Shown piece after piece: positions 49,471 to 56,023 of a stretch of DNA of 56,023 bases; position 1 is the first letter of the stretch, and each line of letters starts with the position of its first letter. Below the pieces are notes generated by a model. That model saw only the letters and a program-made list of their open reading frames with translations. It made no database searches and was not told where the DNA came from. Origin of the DNA: Streptomyces spinoverrucosus (lineage in GTDB: Bacteria; Actinomycetota; Actinomycetes; Streptomycetales; Streptomycetaceae); the NCBI RefSeq assembly GCF_006539505.1, contig NZ_BJND01000061.1, forward strand, positions 1 to 56,023, in the 5' to 3' direction. The translations under genes and the position numbers were made by a program.

Positions 49471-50007
49471 TCAGTGGTAGGCGTGGACGACGGCGTGGCC
49501 CTTGCCGCGGCCGATCATCCACTTGTTGACCGGCGTGGTGATCAGGAACGCCACGGCGAAGCCGCCCAGCAGCGCCGACCAGAACAGCCCGTCGGACAGG
49601 TGGGCGTCCATCGCGCCTGGGGTCAGGGCGATGATGGCGTTGTCGACGAACTCCATCACGGCGATGGAGACGGTGTCGGCGGCGAGCGCGATCTTGATGG
49701 CGGACTTGAGGTCCAGTCCGGCCCGCAGGACCGCGAACAGGGTGAACGAGTAGCCGAAGAGGAACGCCAGCGCGATCGCCAGGACCATGGTGGGCACATT
49801 GCCCCACAGCAGCGCGGTGCCGATCACCATGCCGAGGATCTCGCCGATGGCACACCCGGTCAGGCAGTGCAGCGTCGCCTTCGCCGCCGTCGACCAGGAG
49901 GCCCCGGCCGCATGCCCTGCGTGGGTGGCGCGCTCGCCGGGAGCGGGGTGGCCCTCATGAGCGGCGTGGTGGTGAGCGGCGTCGGTGTGGTGAGCGGAGT
50001 GATCCAT
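49471..50007 (-). CDS. DUF4396 membrane protein with His-rich N-terminus
   Basis: 178 residues from the ATG at 50007 (GGGGAGA upstream; ATG 50022 also possible). The N-terminus is rich in His (HHTDAAHHHAAHEGH) and could bind copper. About four membrane segments follow: ATLHCLTGCAIGEILGMVIG with two Cys, then LAFLFGYSFTLFAVLRAG, EFVDNAIIALTPGAM, and a final ITTPVNKWMIGRGKGHA. Family function is unknown. The CsoR-type box 66 bases upstream and the Csp gene downstream place it in copper handling. Confidence 0.8.
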   Translation of the reverse strand: MDHSAHHTDAAHHHAAHEGHPAPGERATHAGHAAGASWSTAAKATLHCLTGCAIGEILGMVIGTALLWGNVPTMVLAIALAFLFGYSFTLFAVLRAGLDLKSAIKIALAADTVSIAVMEFVDNAIIALTPGAMDAHLSDGLFWSALLGGFAVAFLITTPVNKWMIGRGKGHAVVHAYH

Positions 50008-50072
50008 GACGTGTCTCCCCATCCGATCTCATCCAGTGTGGCCCGTGCCTGAGCCCCACACCCACATACCCT

Positions 50073-50089
50073 ATACCCCCTAGGGGTAT
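50073..50089. promoter_or_regulatory. CsoR-type copper operator
   Basis: ATACCCCCTAGGGGTAT, 7-3-7 dyad matching the TACCCC...GGGGTA operators bound by CsoR in actinobacteria. No csoR gene is in the window, so the regulator must act in trans. Upstream of the DUF4396/csp unit. Confidence 0.75.
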
Positions 50090-50123
50090 GCCGCCAGTGA
50101 TTCGCCAACGTCAGCAGGAGACG

Positions 50124-50786
50124 TCAGGTGCTGCGCGGAGCGACCAAGCCTGATTCGTAGGCCATGACGACCAATTGAGCGCGGTCACGGGCGTGGAGCT
50201 TGGTCATGGCCCGGTTGATGTGGGTCTTCGCGGTCGTCGGGCTGATCACCATCTGGTCGGCGATCTCGTCGTTGGACAGGCCCTGCGCGGCCAGGGTGAC
50301 GGCCTCGCGTTCGCGGTTGGTCAGTTGGTCGAGCCCCGGGCCCGTGCGGCTGGGCAGCGGCTGGGTGACGTACCGGTGGATGAGCTTGCGGGTGATCGAG
50401 GGGGCGAGCAGGGCGTCGCCGCGCGCGGCGACACGTACGGCGTGCAGAAAGTCGTCCGGCACGATGTCCTTGACGAGGAATCCGGCGGCGCCCGCGCGCA
50501 GCGCGTCGAAGACGTATTCGTCCAGGCCGTAGTTGGTCAGGATGACGACGTGGACCCCGGTCAGGGCCGGGTCCGCGGCGATGCGCCGGGTCGCCTCGAT
50601 GCCGTCGACGCCCGGCATCTGGATGTCGATGAGCGCGACGTCGGGCAGATGTTTCCTGGCCAGCTCCAGGCCCGCCTTACCGTCGGCTGCCTCGGCCACC
50701 ACCTCGATGTCGTCTTCGAGGTCGAGAAGTGCGCGGAATCCGCTGCGGATGAGCGGTTGGTCGTCGACCAGCAGGACACGGATCAT
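50124..50786 (-). CDS. NarL/LuxR-family response regulator
   Basis: 220 residues. REC domain with acceptor Asp in VALIDIQMPGVDGIEATRRI near residue 53 and conserved Lys in GFLVKDIVPDDFLHA. C-terminal LuxR HTH: LTNREREAVTLAAQGLSNDE followed by VISPTTAKTHINRAMTKLHA. Overlaps the kinase start by 4 bases (GTGA/ATGA type). Forms a two-component pair with the kinase; targets unknown. Confidence 0.93.
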   Translation of the reverse strand: MIRVLLVDDQPLIRSGFRALLDLEDDIEVVAEAADGKAGLELARKHLPDVALIDIQMPGVDGIEATRRIAADPALTGVHVVILTNYGLDEYVFDALRAGAAGFLVKDIVPDDFLHAVRVAARGDALLAPSITRKLIHRYVTQPLPSRTGPGLDQLTNREREAVTLAAQGLSNDEIADQMVISPTTAKTHINRAMTKLHARDRAQLVVMAYESGLVAPRST

Positions 50787-51910
50787 GAGGTCTGCTCCAC
50801 GGGGAGTTCGGCCTGGACGGTGAAGCCGCCTTCGCCGCGCGGTTCGGCGCGCAGCCGGCCGCCGAGGGCGGTGACCCGTTCGCGCATCCCGAGCAGCCCG
50901 ACGCCGGGAGCCGGGGCGCGTTCCGGTGTGGCCTTGCCGTCGTCGTCGACGCGTATCGCGAGGGCGTCAGGACGGCAGTCGATCCGGACCGACGCCGTGG
51001 CAGCGTCCGCGTGACGGGCGATGTTGGTGAGCGACTCCTGCACGATCCGGTAGACGGTCCGGTCCACCGCGGCCGGTACGTCATGCTGTCGTCCCTCGAT
51101 CGTGAGCGTCGCGTCCAGGCCCATGGCCCGGGCCCGTTCCACCAGTTCCGGAACGTCGTCGAGCCCGCGCGGCGGGGTCGTGTCGTCGTCGCGCAGCGCC
51201 TCCAGCGTCGCCCGCAGCTCCCTGGCCGCCTCACGTCCGGCCTCCTGGATCGCCAGGAGCGCCTCCGACACCTCCTCGCCACGCCTGCGTGCCACGTGCA
51301 CGGCGACCTCCGCCTGCACCTTGATCACCGAGATCTGGTGGGTGAGCGAATCGTGCAACTCCCGCGCGATGCGCAGCCGCTCCTCGTCGGCGCGGCGGCG
51401 CGCGGTCTCCTCCCGGGTCCGCTCGGCCTCGTCCGCCCGCCGCTCGGCCTGCCGCAGCGCCTCACCCGCGGCGCCGGCCGCGATCAGCCAGGCCAGTTCG
51501 AGGGCGCCCCGGGCCTGTGCGAACGCCTCGCCCACCTCGTGCAGGCCCGAGGCCAGGGCCGCGAGGGGGAGAACGGCCAGCATGGTGACGCTCGCCGCCA
51601 CCGTGACGGTGCGGTGTCCCGCCCGCACGGCGGCGTACACCGCGAACAGGTAGGCGACGGCAGGCACGTCGAAACCGGCCGCCTGGTACCCCACCGCGCA
51701 CAGCCCGGTGACGACCAGGACGGGAACCGGCGCCCGGCGGCGCGCCGCCAGCACCAGGCCGCCGGCCGCCAGCAACGCGTAGCCCAGCAGGTCGAGGTCC
51801 GTGGCGGAGTGCTGCCCGGAGAGCCCGGTGACCACAAGCGTCGCCGCCACGCCAACGGCGATCATCCAGTCCATGACACCGGCCCGAACACCCCACCGTT
51901 CCTTGCGCAT
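50783..51910 (-). CDS. NarX/DesK-type sensor histidine kinase
   Basis: 375 residues from the ATG at 51910; the open frame extends further to 52120 but with non-coding character. Four to five N-terminal membrane segments (about 12-150), then the HisKA_3 dimerisation helix with ARELHDSLTHQISVIKVQAE (phospho-His), and a HATPase domain with VQESLTNIARHADA (N box) and GVGLLGMRERVTALGG (G box). The short loops between membrane segments leave almost no extracellular sensor domain, so it may sense membrane state. Operon with the regulator at 50124. Confidence 0.92.
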   Translation of the reverse strand: MRKERWGVRAGVMDWMIAVGVAATLVVTGLSGQHSATDLDLLGYALLAAGGLVLAARRRAPVPVLVVTGLCAVGYQAAGFDVPAVAYLFAVYAAVRAGHRTVTVAASVTMLAVLPLAALASGLHEVGEAFAQARGALELAWLIAAGAAGEALRQAERRADEAERTREETARRRADEERLRIARELHDSLTHQISVIKVQAEVAVHVARRRGEEVSEALLAIQEAGREAARELRATLEALRDDDTTPPRGLDDVPELVERARAMGLDATLTIEGRQHDVPAAVDRTVYRIVQESLTNIARHADAATASVRIDCRPDALAIRVDDDGKATPERAPAPGVGLLGMRERVTALGGRLRAEPRGEGGFTVQAELPVEQTS

Positions 51911-52161
51911 GCGCGCACCCTGGCCGGGCACCGCAGCGGGCGAGTCCCGCTCGCGGACGAGCGGCCGACTACCGCACAGGCAGTACGTTCGCGGCGCCTG
52001 CCACGCGTGCGGCAGCCGGGTGCGGCATCGGCGGCAGCGCGCATTGCCTGCGCCCGCTGGACGACCGGCGGTGGGTCCGGCCGACATGATCGGGCAACGA
52101 CAGGTCGTGAGAAGACGCATGAAGACGTCGTGAGAAGACGAAAGAAGAGAAGGAGCGCCAT

Positions 52162-52509
52162 ATGTCCGTTCGTCCCCTGCTTGCCGCCGCCGGTTTCTAC
52201 GACTTCAGCCTCGGACGGCTCGGTTCCACCACTGGCGCGCTGGTGGGGCTGGCCGGGGTGGTCATCGCCTGGCTGGCGCTGGCTCGCCCCGCCGGCCGTC
52301 TCGGCACTGCCAACGGGTCACTCGGGGCCATGGTGGCCATGGCGGCCGGGCTGATGAGCATGGCTCTCGGTGCGCTGGTCGCTGCCACCGCGGACGGTGG
52401 GCTCGGCACCGGCAACGGGCTGGGCGGAGCCTACGTGGCCCTGCTGGTCGGACTGATCGGCACGGCCCTCGGCGGGCTGGCTCTGTCCCGCTCCCGCCGC
52501 ACCGGCTGA
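52162..52509 (+). CDS. DUF6223-type small membrane protein
   Basis: 115 residues, ATG at 52162 with GAAGGAGCG upstream. Starts MSVRPLLAAAGFYDFSLGRL and has three Gly/Ala-rich membrane helices, with GLGTGNGLGGAYVALLVGL and a short RSRRTG tail. It resembles DUF6223 proteins common in streptomycetes, function unknown. Divergent from the histidine kinase; followed by padR. Confidence 0.6.
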   Translation: MSVRPLLAAAGFYDFSLGRLGSTTGALVGLAGVVIAWLALARPAGRLGTANGSLGAMVAMAAGLMSMALGALVAATADGGLGTGNGLGGAYVALLVGLIGTALGGLALSRSRRTG

Positions 52510-52531
52510 GGGCGCCGCTCGACCCGTACAC

Positions 52532-52557
52532 TTGCGAAACCGATATCGGATTCGCAA
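52532..52557. promoter_or_regulatory. 26-bp near-palindrome upstream of padR
   Basis: Half-sites TTGCGAA (52532-52538) and TTCGCAA (52551-52557) flank a perfect central CCGATATCGG; only one base pair breaks the symmetry. It lies 25 bases before the padR start and is a likely autoregulatory site. Confidence 0.7.
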
Positions 52558-52581
52558 CTGTCGGCGGGGAGGTGGACTGCG

Positions 52582-52884
52582 GTGCGGGAGTTCCAGCGGG
52601 GGGCGGTGCGGTTGCACATCCTGCACCACGCGGCCGAGGGAGAGATCCATGGCGCGTGGATGACCAAAGAACTGGCCGAACACGGCTACGACATCAGTCC
52701 CGGCACCCTGTATCCCACGCTGCACCGGCTGGAGGCAGACGGGCTGCTGGTCTCCGAACAGCAGATTGTCGACGGCCGCACCCGCCGCGTCTACAAGGCC
52801 ACCGCGGCCGGGAAGAAGGCACTCGCCGAGGACCGCAAGGCCCTCAGAGAACTGGCCCGCGAGGTCCTCGGCGACGACGCCTGA
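52582..52884 (+). CDS. PadR-family transcriptional regulator
   Basis: 100 residues from the GTG at 52582 (GGGGAGG upstream). Winged-helix PadR domain: MREFQRGAVRLHILHHAAEG, MTKELAEHGYDISPGTLYPT, LHRLEADGLL and the wing VVDGRTRRVYKAT-like VDGRTRRVYKATAAGKKAL. A single-domain PadR with no C-terminal helical ligand domain. It probably binds the palindrome at 52532 and the CGATAT-containing dyad upstream of the APC permease gene, which ends 22 bases downstream on the other strand. Confidence 0.92.
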   Translation: MREFQRGAVRLHILHHAAEGEIHGAWMTKELAEHGYDISPGTLYPTLHRLEADGLLVSEQQIVDGRTRRVYKATAAGKKALAEDRKALRELAREVLGDDA

Positions 52885-52906
52885 CCCTGCCGCTGACTGG
52901 GCTGTG

Positions 52907-54181
52907 TCACGGCGTGCGCGCGGCCAGAGCGCGCCGTACGCCGTAGGCGGCGGCGCCGACAGCCAGGACCGCGGCGCCGGAGATGACCGAGGGCAGTGGC
53001 AGGGCGAACGCCAGGACAAGGCAGCCGACCAGCCCCACCACGGGGATCAGGGGGTGCGGGCGGCCCTCGTCCTTGGTGAGGGTCCAGGCGGAAGCGTTGG
53101 CGACGGCGTAGTACGCGAGGACACCGAAGGAGGAGAAGCCGATCGCGCCGCGCAGATCCGCCGTCCCGGCGAGCACCGCCACCACGGCGCCCACGAGCAG
53201 CTCGGCGCGGTGAGGCACCTTGAACGTCGGGTGCACGGCCGCGAAGGCGTGCGGCAGGTGCCGGTCGCGGGCCATTGCAAGGGTGGTGCGGGAGACACCG
53301 AGGATCAGCGCGAGCAGGGAGCCCAGCGCGGCCACCGCCGCCCCGACCCGGACAACCGGCGCGAGCCAGTCGACACCGGCGGCCCGGACCGCGTCCGACA
53401 GCGGTGCCGTGGCCTGCGCCAGCTGCTCCGGGCCGAGCACCGTCAGGACGGCGACGGCGACCGCGGCGTAGACGACCAAGGTGATGCCGAGCGCCAGCGG
53501 GATGGCCCGGGGGATGGTGCGCGCGGGGTCACGGACCTCCTCGCCGAGGGTGGCGATCCGCGCGTACCCGGCGAACGCGAAGAACAGCAGGCCCGCCGCC
53601 TGCAACACTCCGACGAAGGTGGCGTCGGAACCGACATCCAGCCGGGCTGCGTCCGCTGCGTCGGAGGTCAGGGCGGCGACCACCACGGCGGCGAGCACGG
53701 CCAGGACCACGGCCACGATCACCCGAGTCAGCAGCGCGGACTTCTGCACCCCGGCGTAGTTCACCGCGGTCAGTGCCACCACCGCGGCGACCGCGACCGC
53801 ATGCGCCTGGCCGGGCCAGACGTACAAGCCGACCGTGAGCGCCATCGCGGCGCAGGAGGCGGTCTTGCCGACCACGAAGCTCCACCCGGCGAGGTACCCC
53901 CAGAAGTCGCCGAGCCGTTCGCGGCCGTACACATAGGTGCCGCCGGAGGCCGGGTAGCGGGCCGCGAGCCGGGCGGAGGAGGTGGCATTGCAGTACGCGA
54001 CCACCGCGGCCAGCGCCAAGCCGATCAGCAGTCCGGAGCCGGCCGCGTGCGCGGCTGGAGCGAGGGCGGCGAAAATCCCGGCACCGATCATCGCCCCGAG
54101 GCCGATCACTACGGCGTCCGAGACCCCCAACCGCCGGTGCAGCTCGTCCGGCATCCCGGCGGCGGTCGACGACTCGCTCAT
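52907..54181 (-). CDS. APC-superfamily amino acid/polyamine permease
   Basis: 424 residues, about 12 membrane segments. ATG at 54181 with AGGAGTG upstream. APC core motifs: GLGAMIGAGIFAALAPAAHA near residue 27, SARLAARYPASGGTYVYGRE near 68, FFAFAGYARIATLGEEVRDP near 193 and SRTTLAMARDRHLPHAFAAV near 295. It imports or exchanges an amino acid or amine. A CGATAT dyad in its leader matches the core of the padR palindrome. Confidence 0.9.
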   Translation of the reverse strand: MSESSTAAGMPDELHRRLGVSDAVVIGLGAMIGAGIFAALAPAAHAAGSGLLIGLALAAVVAYCNATSSARLAARYPASGGTYVYGRERLGDFWGYLAGWSFVVGKTASCAAMALTVGLYVWPGQAHAVAVAAVVALTAVNYAGVQKSALLTRVIVAVVLAVLAAVVVAALTSDAADAARLDVGSDATFVGVLQAAGLLFFAFAGYARIATLGEEVRDPARTIPRAIPLALGITLVVYAAVAVAVLTVLGPEQLAQATAPLSDAVRAAGVDWLAPVVRVGAAVAALGSLLALILGVSRTTLAMARDRHLPHAFAAVHPTFKVPHRAELLVGAVVAVLAGTADLRGAIGFSSFGVLAYYAVANASAWTLTKDEGRPHPLIPVVGLVGCLVLAFALPLPSVISGAAVLAVGAAAYGVRRALAARTP

Positions 54182-54221
54182 CAGTTCACTCCTCGCGGCG
54201 CGGCGGCCGTATTACGGCCCT

Positions 54222-54240
54222 CGATATCGGCAGACGATAT
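54222..54240. promoter_or_regulatory. CGATAT dyad upstream of the APC permease
   Basis: ATATCG-GCAGA-CGATAT (54224-54240), preceded by CGATATCG, about 42 bases upstream of the permease start. Shares the CGATAT half-site with the padR palindrome. Confidence 0.5.
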
Positions 54241-54314
54241 ATGAGGGGGTGCAGTCAGCCCGCACCAGGCCATGGTCTTCGCCCCTGTGAACGCGCGTCA
54301 TACACCCTGCACGG

Positions 54315-54977
54315 TCAGTGCTGTGCCGGGACGCCGAGGTCGTCGAGGAGTTGGCGGACGCGGCGCTCGATTTCCTCGCGGATGGGCCGGACGTCGTCGA
54401 CGGTCCTGCCTGCGGGGTCGTCGAGGGTCCAGTCGAGGTAGCGCTTGCCGGGGAAGACGGGGCAGGCGTCGCCGCAGCCCATGGTGACGACGACGTCGGC
54501 GGCGCGGACGATCTCGTCGGTCCAGGGCTTGGCGAATTCGCGGGAGATGTCGATGCCGCGCTCGCTCATCGCGGCGATGGCGGCCGGGTTGATCTCGTGT
54601 CCGGGTTCGGAGCCGCCCGACCAGGCGACGGCGCCCTCGCCGGCCAGGTGCTGGAAGAAGCCCATGGCCATCTGGCTGCGTCCGGCGTTGTGGACGCAGA
54701 GGAAGAGCACGACGGGCTTGCCGTCGGTGATGTGGCCTTCGACCTTGGCCAGGGCGTGCAGGCGCTGGCGGGCGAATCGTTCGGCGAGCAGCGGGAGGTA
54801 GTTGGGGATGGTGCTGCGGGCGGCGAACTGGTCGTAGCTGGAGGTCAGGAAGCGTTCGATGGTCTCCTGGCCGAAGGTGCCGTCGAACTCGCGGCGCAGG
54901 TTGGTGGCGGCGGTGCGCAGGGCGAGCTGCTGGTCGATGCTCAGGTTGCGGTGCGGGAAGGACGCGGTCTCAGTCAT
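54315..54977 (-). CDS. arsC: Arsenate reductase ArsC, LMW-PTPase type with N-terminal helical domain
   Basis: 220 residues. An N-terminal three-helix domain (about 1-80, LSIDQQLALRTAATNLRREF) precedes the low-molecular-weight phosphatase fold with active-site loop FLCVHNAGRSQMAMGFFQHL (C-X5-R-S). Later Cys in VTMGCGDACPVFPGKRYLDW can relay disulfides. Reduces arsenate to arsenite, with thioredoxin or mycothiol as electron source. Overlaps the ArsR-ArsC fusion gene by 8 bases. Last gene of the arsenic unit in the window. Confidence 0.92.
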   Translation of the reverse strand: MTETASFPHRNLSIDQQLALRTAATNLRREFDGTFGQETIERFLTSSYDQFAARSTIPNYLPLLAERFARQRLHALAKVEGHITDGKPVVLFLCVHNAGRSQMAMGFFQHLAGEGAVAWSGGSEPGHEINPAAIAAMSERGIDISREFAKPWTDEIVRAADVVVTMGCGDACPVFPGKRYLDWTLDDPAGRTVDDVRPIREEIERRVRQLLDDLGVPAQH

Positions 54978-55665
54978 CGCTGCCTCCAGGAGGGCGGACG
55001 GCGGGAGCCAGCCGGTCGATCCGGTCGGCGAGATCGCTCAGGGCGTCGGCGAAGGCGTCGTCGGTGCCGGTGCGGGTGGGGTCGGGGACCGACCAGTGCA
55101 GGCGGTCGGGGATGCGGGGGCCGAGTTGTTCGTGAGCGTTGTCGCAGACCGCGACCACCAAGTCGTCGGGGCGCAGCGTCTCGTCGATATGGGAGGTGCG
55201 GGCGGGGGTCAGGGAGAGGCCGTGTTTGTGTGCGGTGGCGACGGCGCGAGGGTGGACGCGTCGCGCGGGGTCGGTTCCCGCCGAGGCGGTCGGCACCGTG
55301 CTGTGCCTCTTCCACAGGGCCGCGGCGAGGTGGGAGCGGGCGGAGTTGTGCGTGCAGACGAACACCACGCGCGGTGCTGTGCGCAGGGCCGTTGGCATGA
55401 GGCCGGCCAGGTTTTGCACGCGCAGGCGCAGGTAGGTGCGCCGTCGGTCTCCTTCGGAGCGGGATCGCTCGATCAGGCCGACCTGGTCGAGCAGCTTGAG
55501 GTGGTGGGCCAGGAGATTGCTGGGCAGGCCCAGTGCTTCGCCGAGTTCGCCGGGTGAGGCGTCGCCCAGCATCAGCCGGTCGATGATTGCAAGGCGCGCG
55601 GGTTCTCCCAGTGCCGCGTGCCGCTGTGCTCGCGCCACCACCGATGCAGACCACTCAGCGTTCAT
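54970..55665 (-). CDS. ArsR-type repressor fused to LMW-PTPase arsenate reductase domain
   Basis: 231 residues. N-terminal ArsR winged helix (about 1-85): ALGEPARLAIIDRLMLGDAS, LGLPSNLLAHHLKLLDQVGL, RSRSEGDRRRTYLRL. It has no ELCV-like paired Cys in the recognition helix, so arsenite sensing must use another site. The C-terminal half (about 95-225) is a second LMW phosphatase-type domain with VVFVCTHNSARSHLAAALW (C-X5-R/S). ATG 55665. An ATTGAGTCAAT dyad overlaps the start codon. Fusions of ArsR with ArsC are known in actinobacteria; the combination suggests a repressor whose reductase part measures or removes arsenate. Confidence 0.88.
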   Translation of the reverse strand: MNAEWSASVVARAQRHAALGEPARLAIIDRLMLGDASPGELGEALGLPSNLLAHHLKLLDQVGLIERSRSEGDRRRTYLRLRVQNLAGLMPTALRTAPRVVFVCTHNSARSHLAAALWKRHSTVPTASAGTDPARRVHPRAVATAHKHGLSLTPARTSHIDETLRPDDLVVAVCDNAHEQLGPRIPDRLHWSVPDPTRTGTDDAFADALSDLADRIDRLAPAVRPPGGSDD

Positions 55666-55674
55666 TGAGTCAAT
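55664..55674. promoter_or_regulatory. ArsR-like operator overlapping the ArsR-ArsC start
   Basis: ATTGA-G-TCAAT, a perfect 5-1-5 dyad (55664-55674), in a short AT-rich region with further TTGA/TCAA half-sites to about 55720. TCAA/TTGA half-sites are usual for ArsR-type repressors. Confidence 0.5.
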
Positions 55675-55746
55675 TTTTGTTGAGCTGATTTCGTCCTGTC
55701 AATGCCCTCGCGGTGGGAGCAGGTTCGGGTAAGCGCGACAGGGGTC

Positions 55747-56023
55747 TCAGCCCTCGACCGCGGTTTTGTCCGGCTCGGCGGTCTGCTCGGTGTCGGCGAG
55801 GGCAGCGAGGAAGCGCTCGGCGTCGAGGGCGGCGGCGCAGCCGGTGCCGGCCGCGGTGATTGCCTGGCGGTAGGTGTGGTCCACCACGTCACCGGCGCCG
55901 AAGACACCGGTCAGGTTGGTGCGGGTGGAGGGGGCGTCGACCTTGAGGTAGCCCTCCTCGTCCAGCTCAAGCTGGCCCCTGAACAGCTCGGTGCGCGGGT
56001 CGTGGCCGATCGCGATGAACAAG
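55747..56023 (-). CDS. trxB: Thioredoxin reductase, C-terminal part (cut by window edge)
   Basis: The last 91 codons before the stop at 55747, with the frame open to the window end. Segments FIAIGHDPRTELFRGQLELD, the FAD-binding TNLTGVFGAGDVVDHTYRQA and ITAAGTGCAAALDAERFLA identify the thioredoxin reductase family. It would supply electrons for ArsC through thioredoxin; in streptomycete arsenic islands such a gene is called arsT. 81 bases separate it from the ArsR-ArsC fusion. Confidence 0.9.
   Translation of the reverse strand, partial: LFIAIGHDPRTELFRGQLELDEEGYLKVDAPSTRTNLTGVFGAGDVVDHTYRQAITAAGTGCAAALDAERFLAALADTEQTAEPDKTAVEG

Noticed and set aside
1..56023. CRISPR arrays, tRNA, rRNA or phage genes
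   Set aside because: No regularly spaced repeats, cloverleaf structures or phage proteins were seen in a read-through of the window; a dedicated tRNA scan was not possible.

Overview
The window reads as chromosomal DNA of a Streptomyces-like actinomycete. GC and third-position GC are very high, promoters are separated by long perfect hairpins without T-tracts, and surface proteins carry LAxTG-type sorting signals. TetR, PadR, PucR and Crp/Fnr regulators, an IdeR/DmdR-type iron box, Zur-like boxes and a CsoR-type copper box are all present. No rRNA, tRNA, CRISPR array, transposase or phage gene was found. The left end cuts a PucR-like gene and the right end cuts a thioredoxin reductase gene.

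Layout. (1) 1-2.2 kb: two convergent PucR/CdaR-like regulators; the first has lost the C-terminal helix-turn-helix. (2) 2.4-10 kb: a membrane-stress cassette of a YqiJ-like membrane protein, a flotillin (SPFH) and a 1.6-kresidue AAA 'DNA repair ATPase' (DUF3686 type). It is flanked by an 18-bp repeat that contains a dyad. (3) 10-17 kb: ion homeostasis and stress genes: CPA1 Na+/H+ antiporter, SpoIIE-type phosphatase, NhaA, Na+/alanine symporter, universal stress protein, DUF461 lipoprotein. (4) 17.8-18.3 kb: a scar with remnants of a PRC-barrel gene and a CBS-domain gene. (5) 18.4-27 kb: a complete 'anchored repeat-type' metal (probably zinc) ABC system with three TIGR03769-type surface or secreted proteins, a substrate-binding protein with a nested anchor domain, a Cys-rich small protein and a methyltransferase, behind Zur-like boxes. 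(6) 27-32 kb: ppa-gpm-eno, a glycerol facilitator and polyphosphate kinase 2. (7) 31.9-35.7 kb: FbpABC-type Fe3+ transporter behind an iron box. (8) 35.8-38.5 kb: two-TM potassium channel, Hsp20, frameshifted narK-type nitrate transporter. (9) 38.5-46.9 kb: a redox island with CcdA, TlpA-like thioredoxin, a Crp/Fnr regulator, a membrane protein, a radical SAM / methyltransferase / MauE cassette, a peroxiredoxin with a divergent TetR, and a DUF427-SRPBCC pair. (10) 47-56 kb: P450 with divergent TetR, Csp-like copper storage protein and DUF4396 protein under a CsoR-type box, NarL-type two-component system, DUF6223 protein, PadR regulator, APC permease, and an arsenic module (ArsR-ArsC fusion, ArsC, thioredoxin reductase).

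The most interesting part is the redox island. Three GTGA-N6-TTAC/TCAC-like dyads lie upstream of the membrane protein/crp unit, the radical SAM cassette and the DUF427 operon. The encoded Crp/Fnr protein has a CRP-like S-R-E-T recognition helix, so a compact autoregulated regulon is predicted. The radical SAM protein resembles the Tes/TrsS group and is paired with a TrsM-like methyltransferase and a MauE-type redox membrane protein; its product is unknown. The anchored-repeat zinc system is the other highlight.
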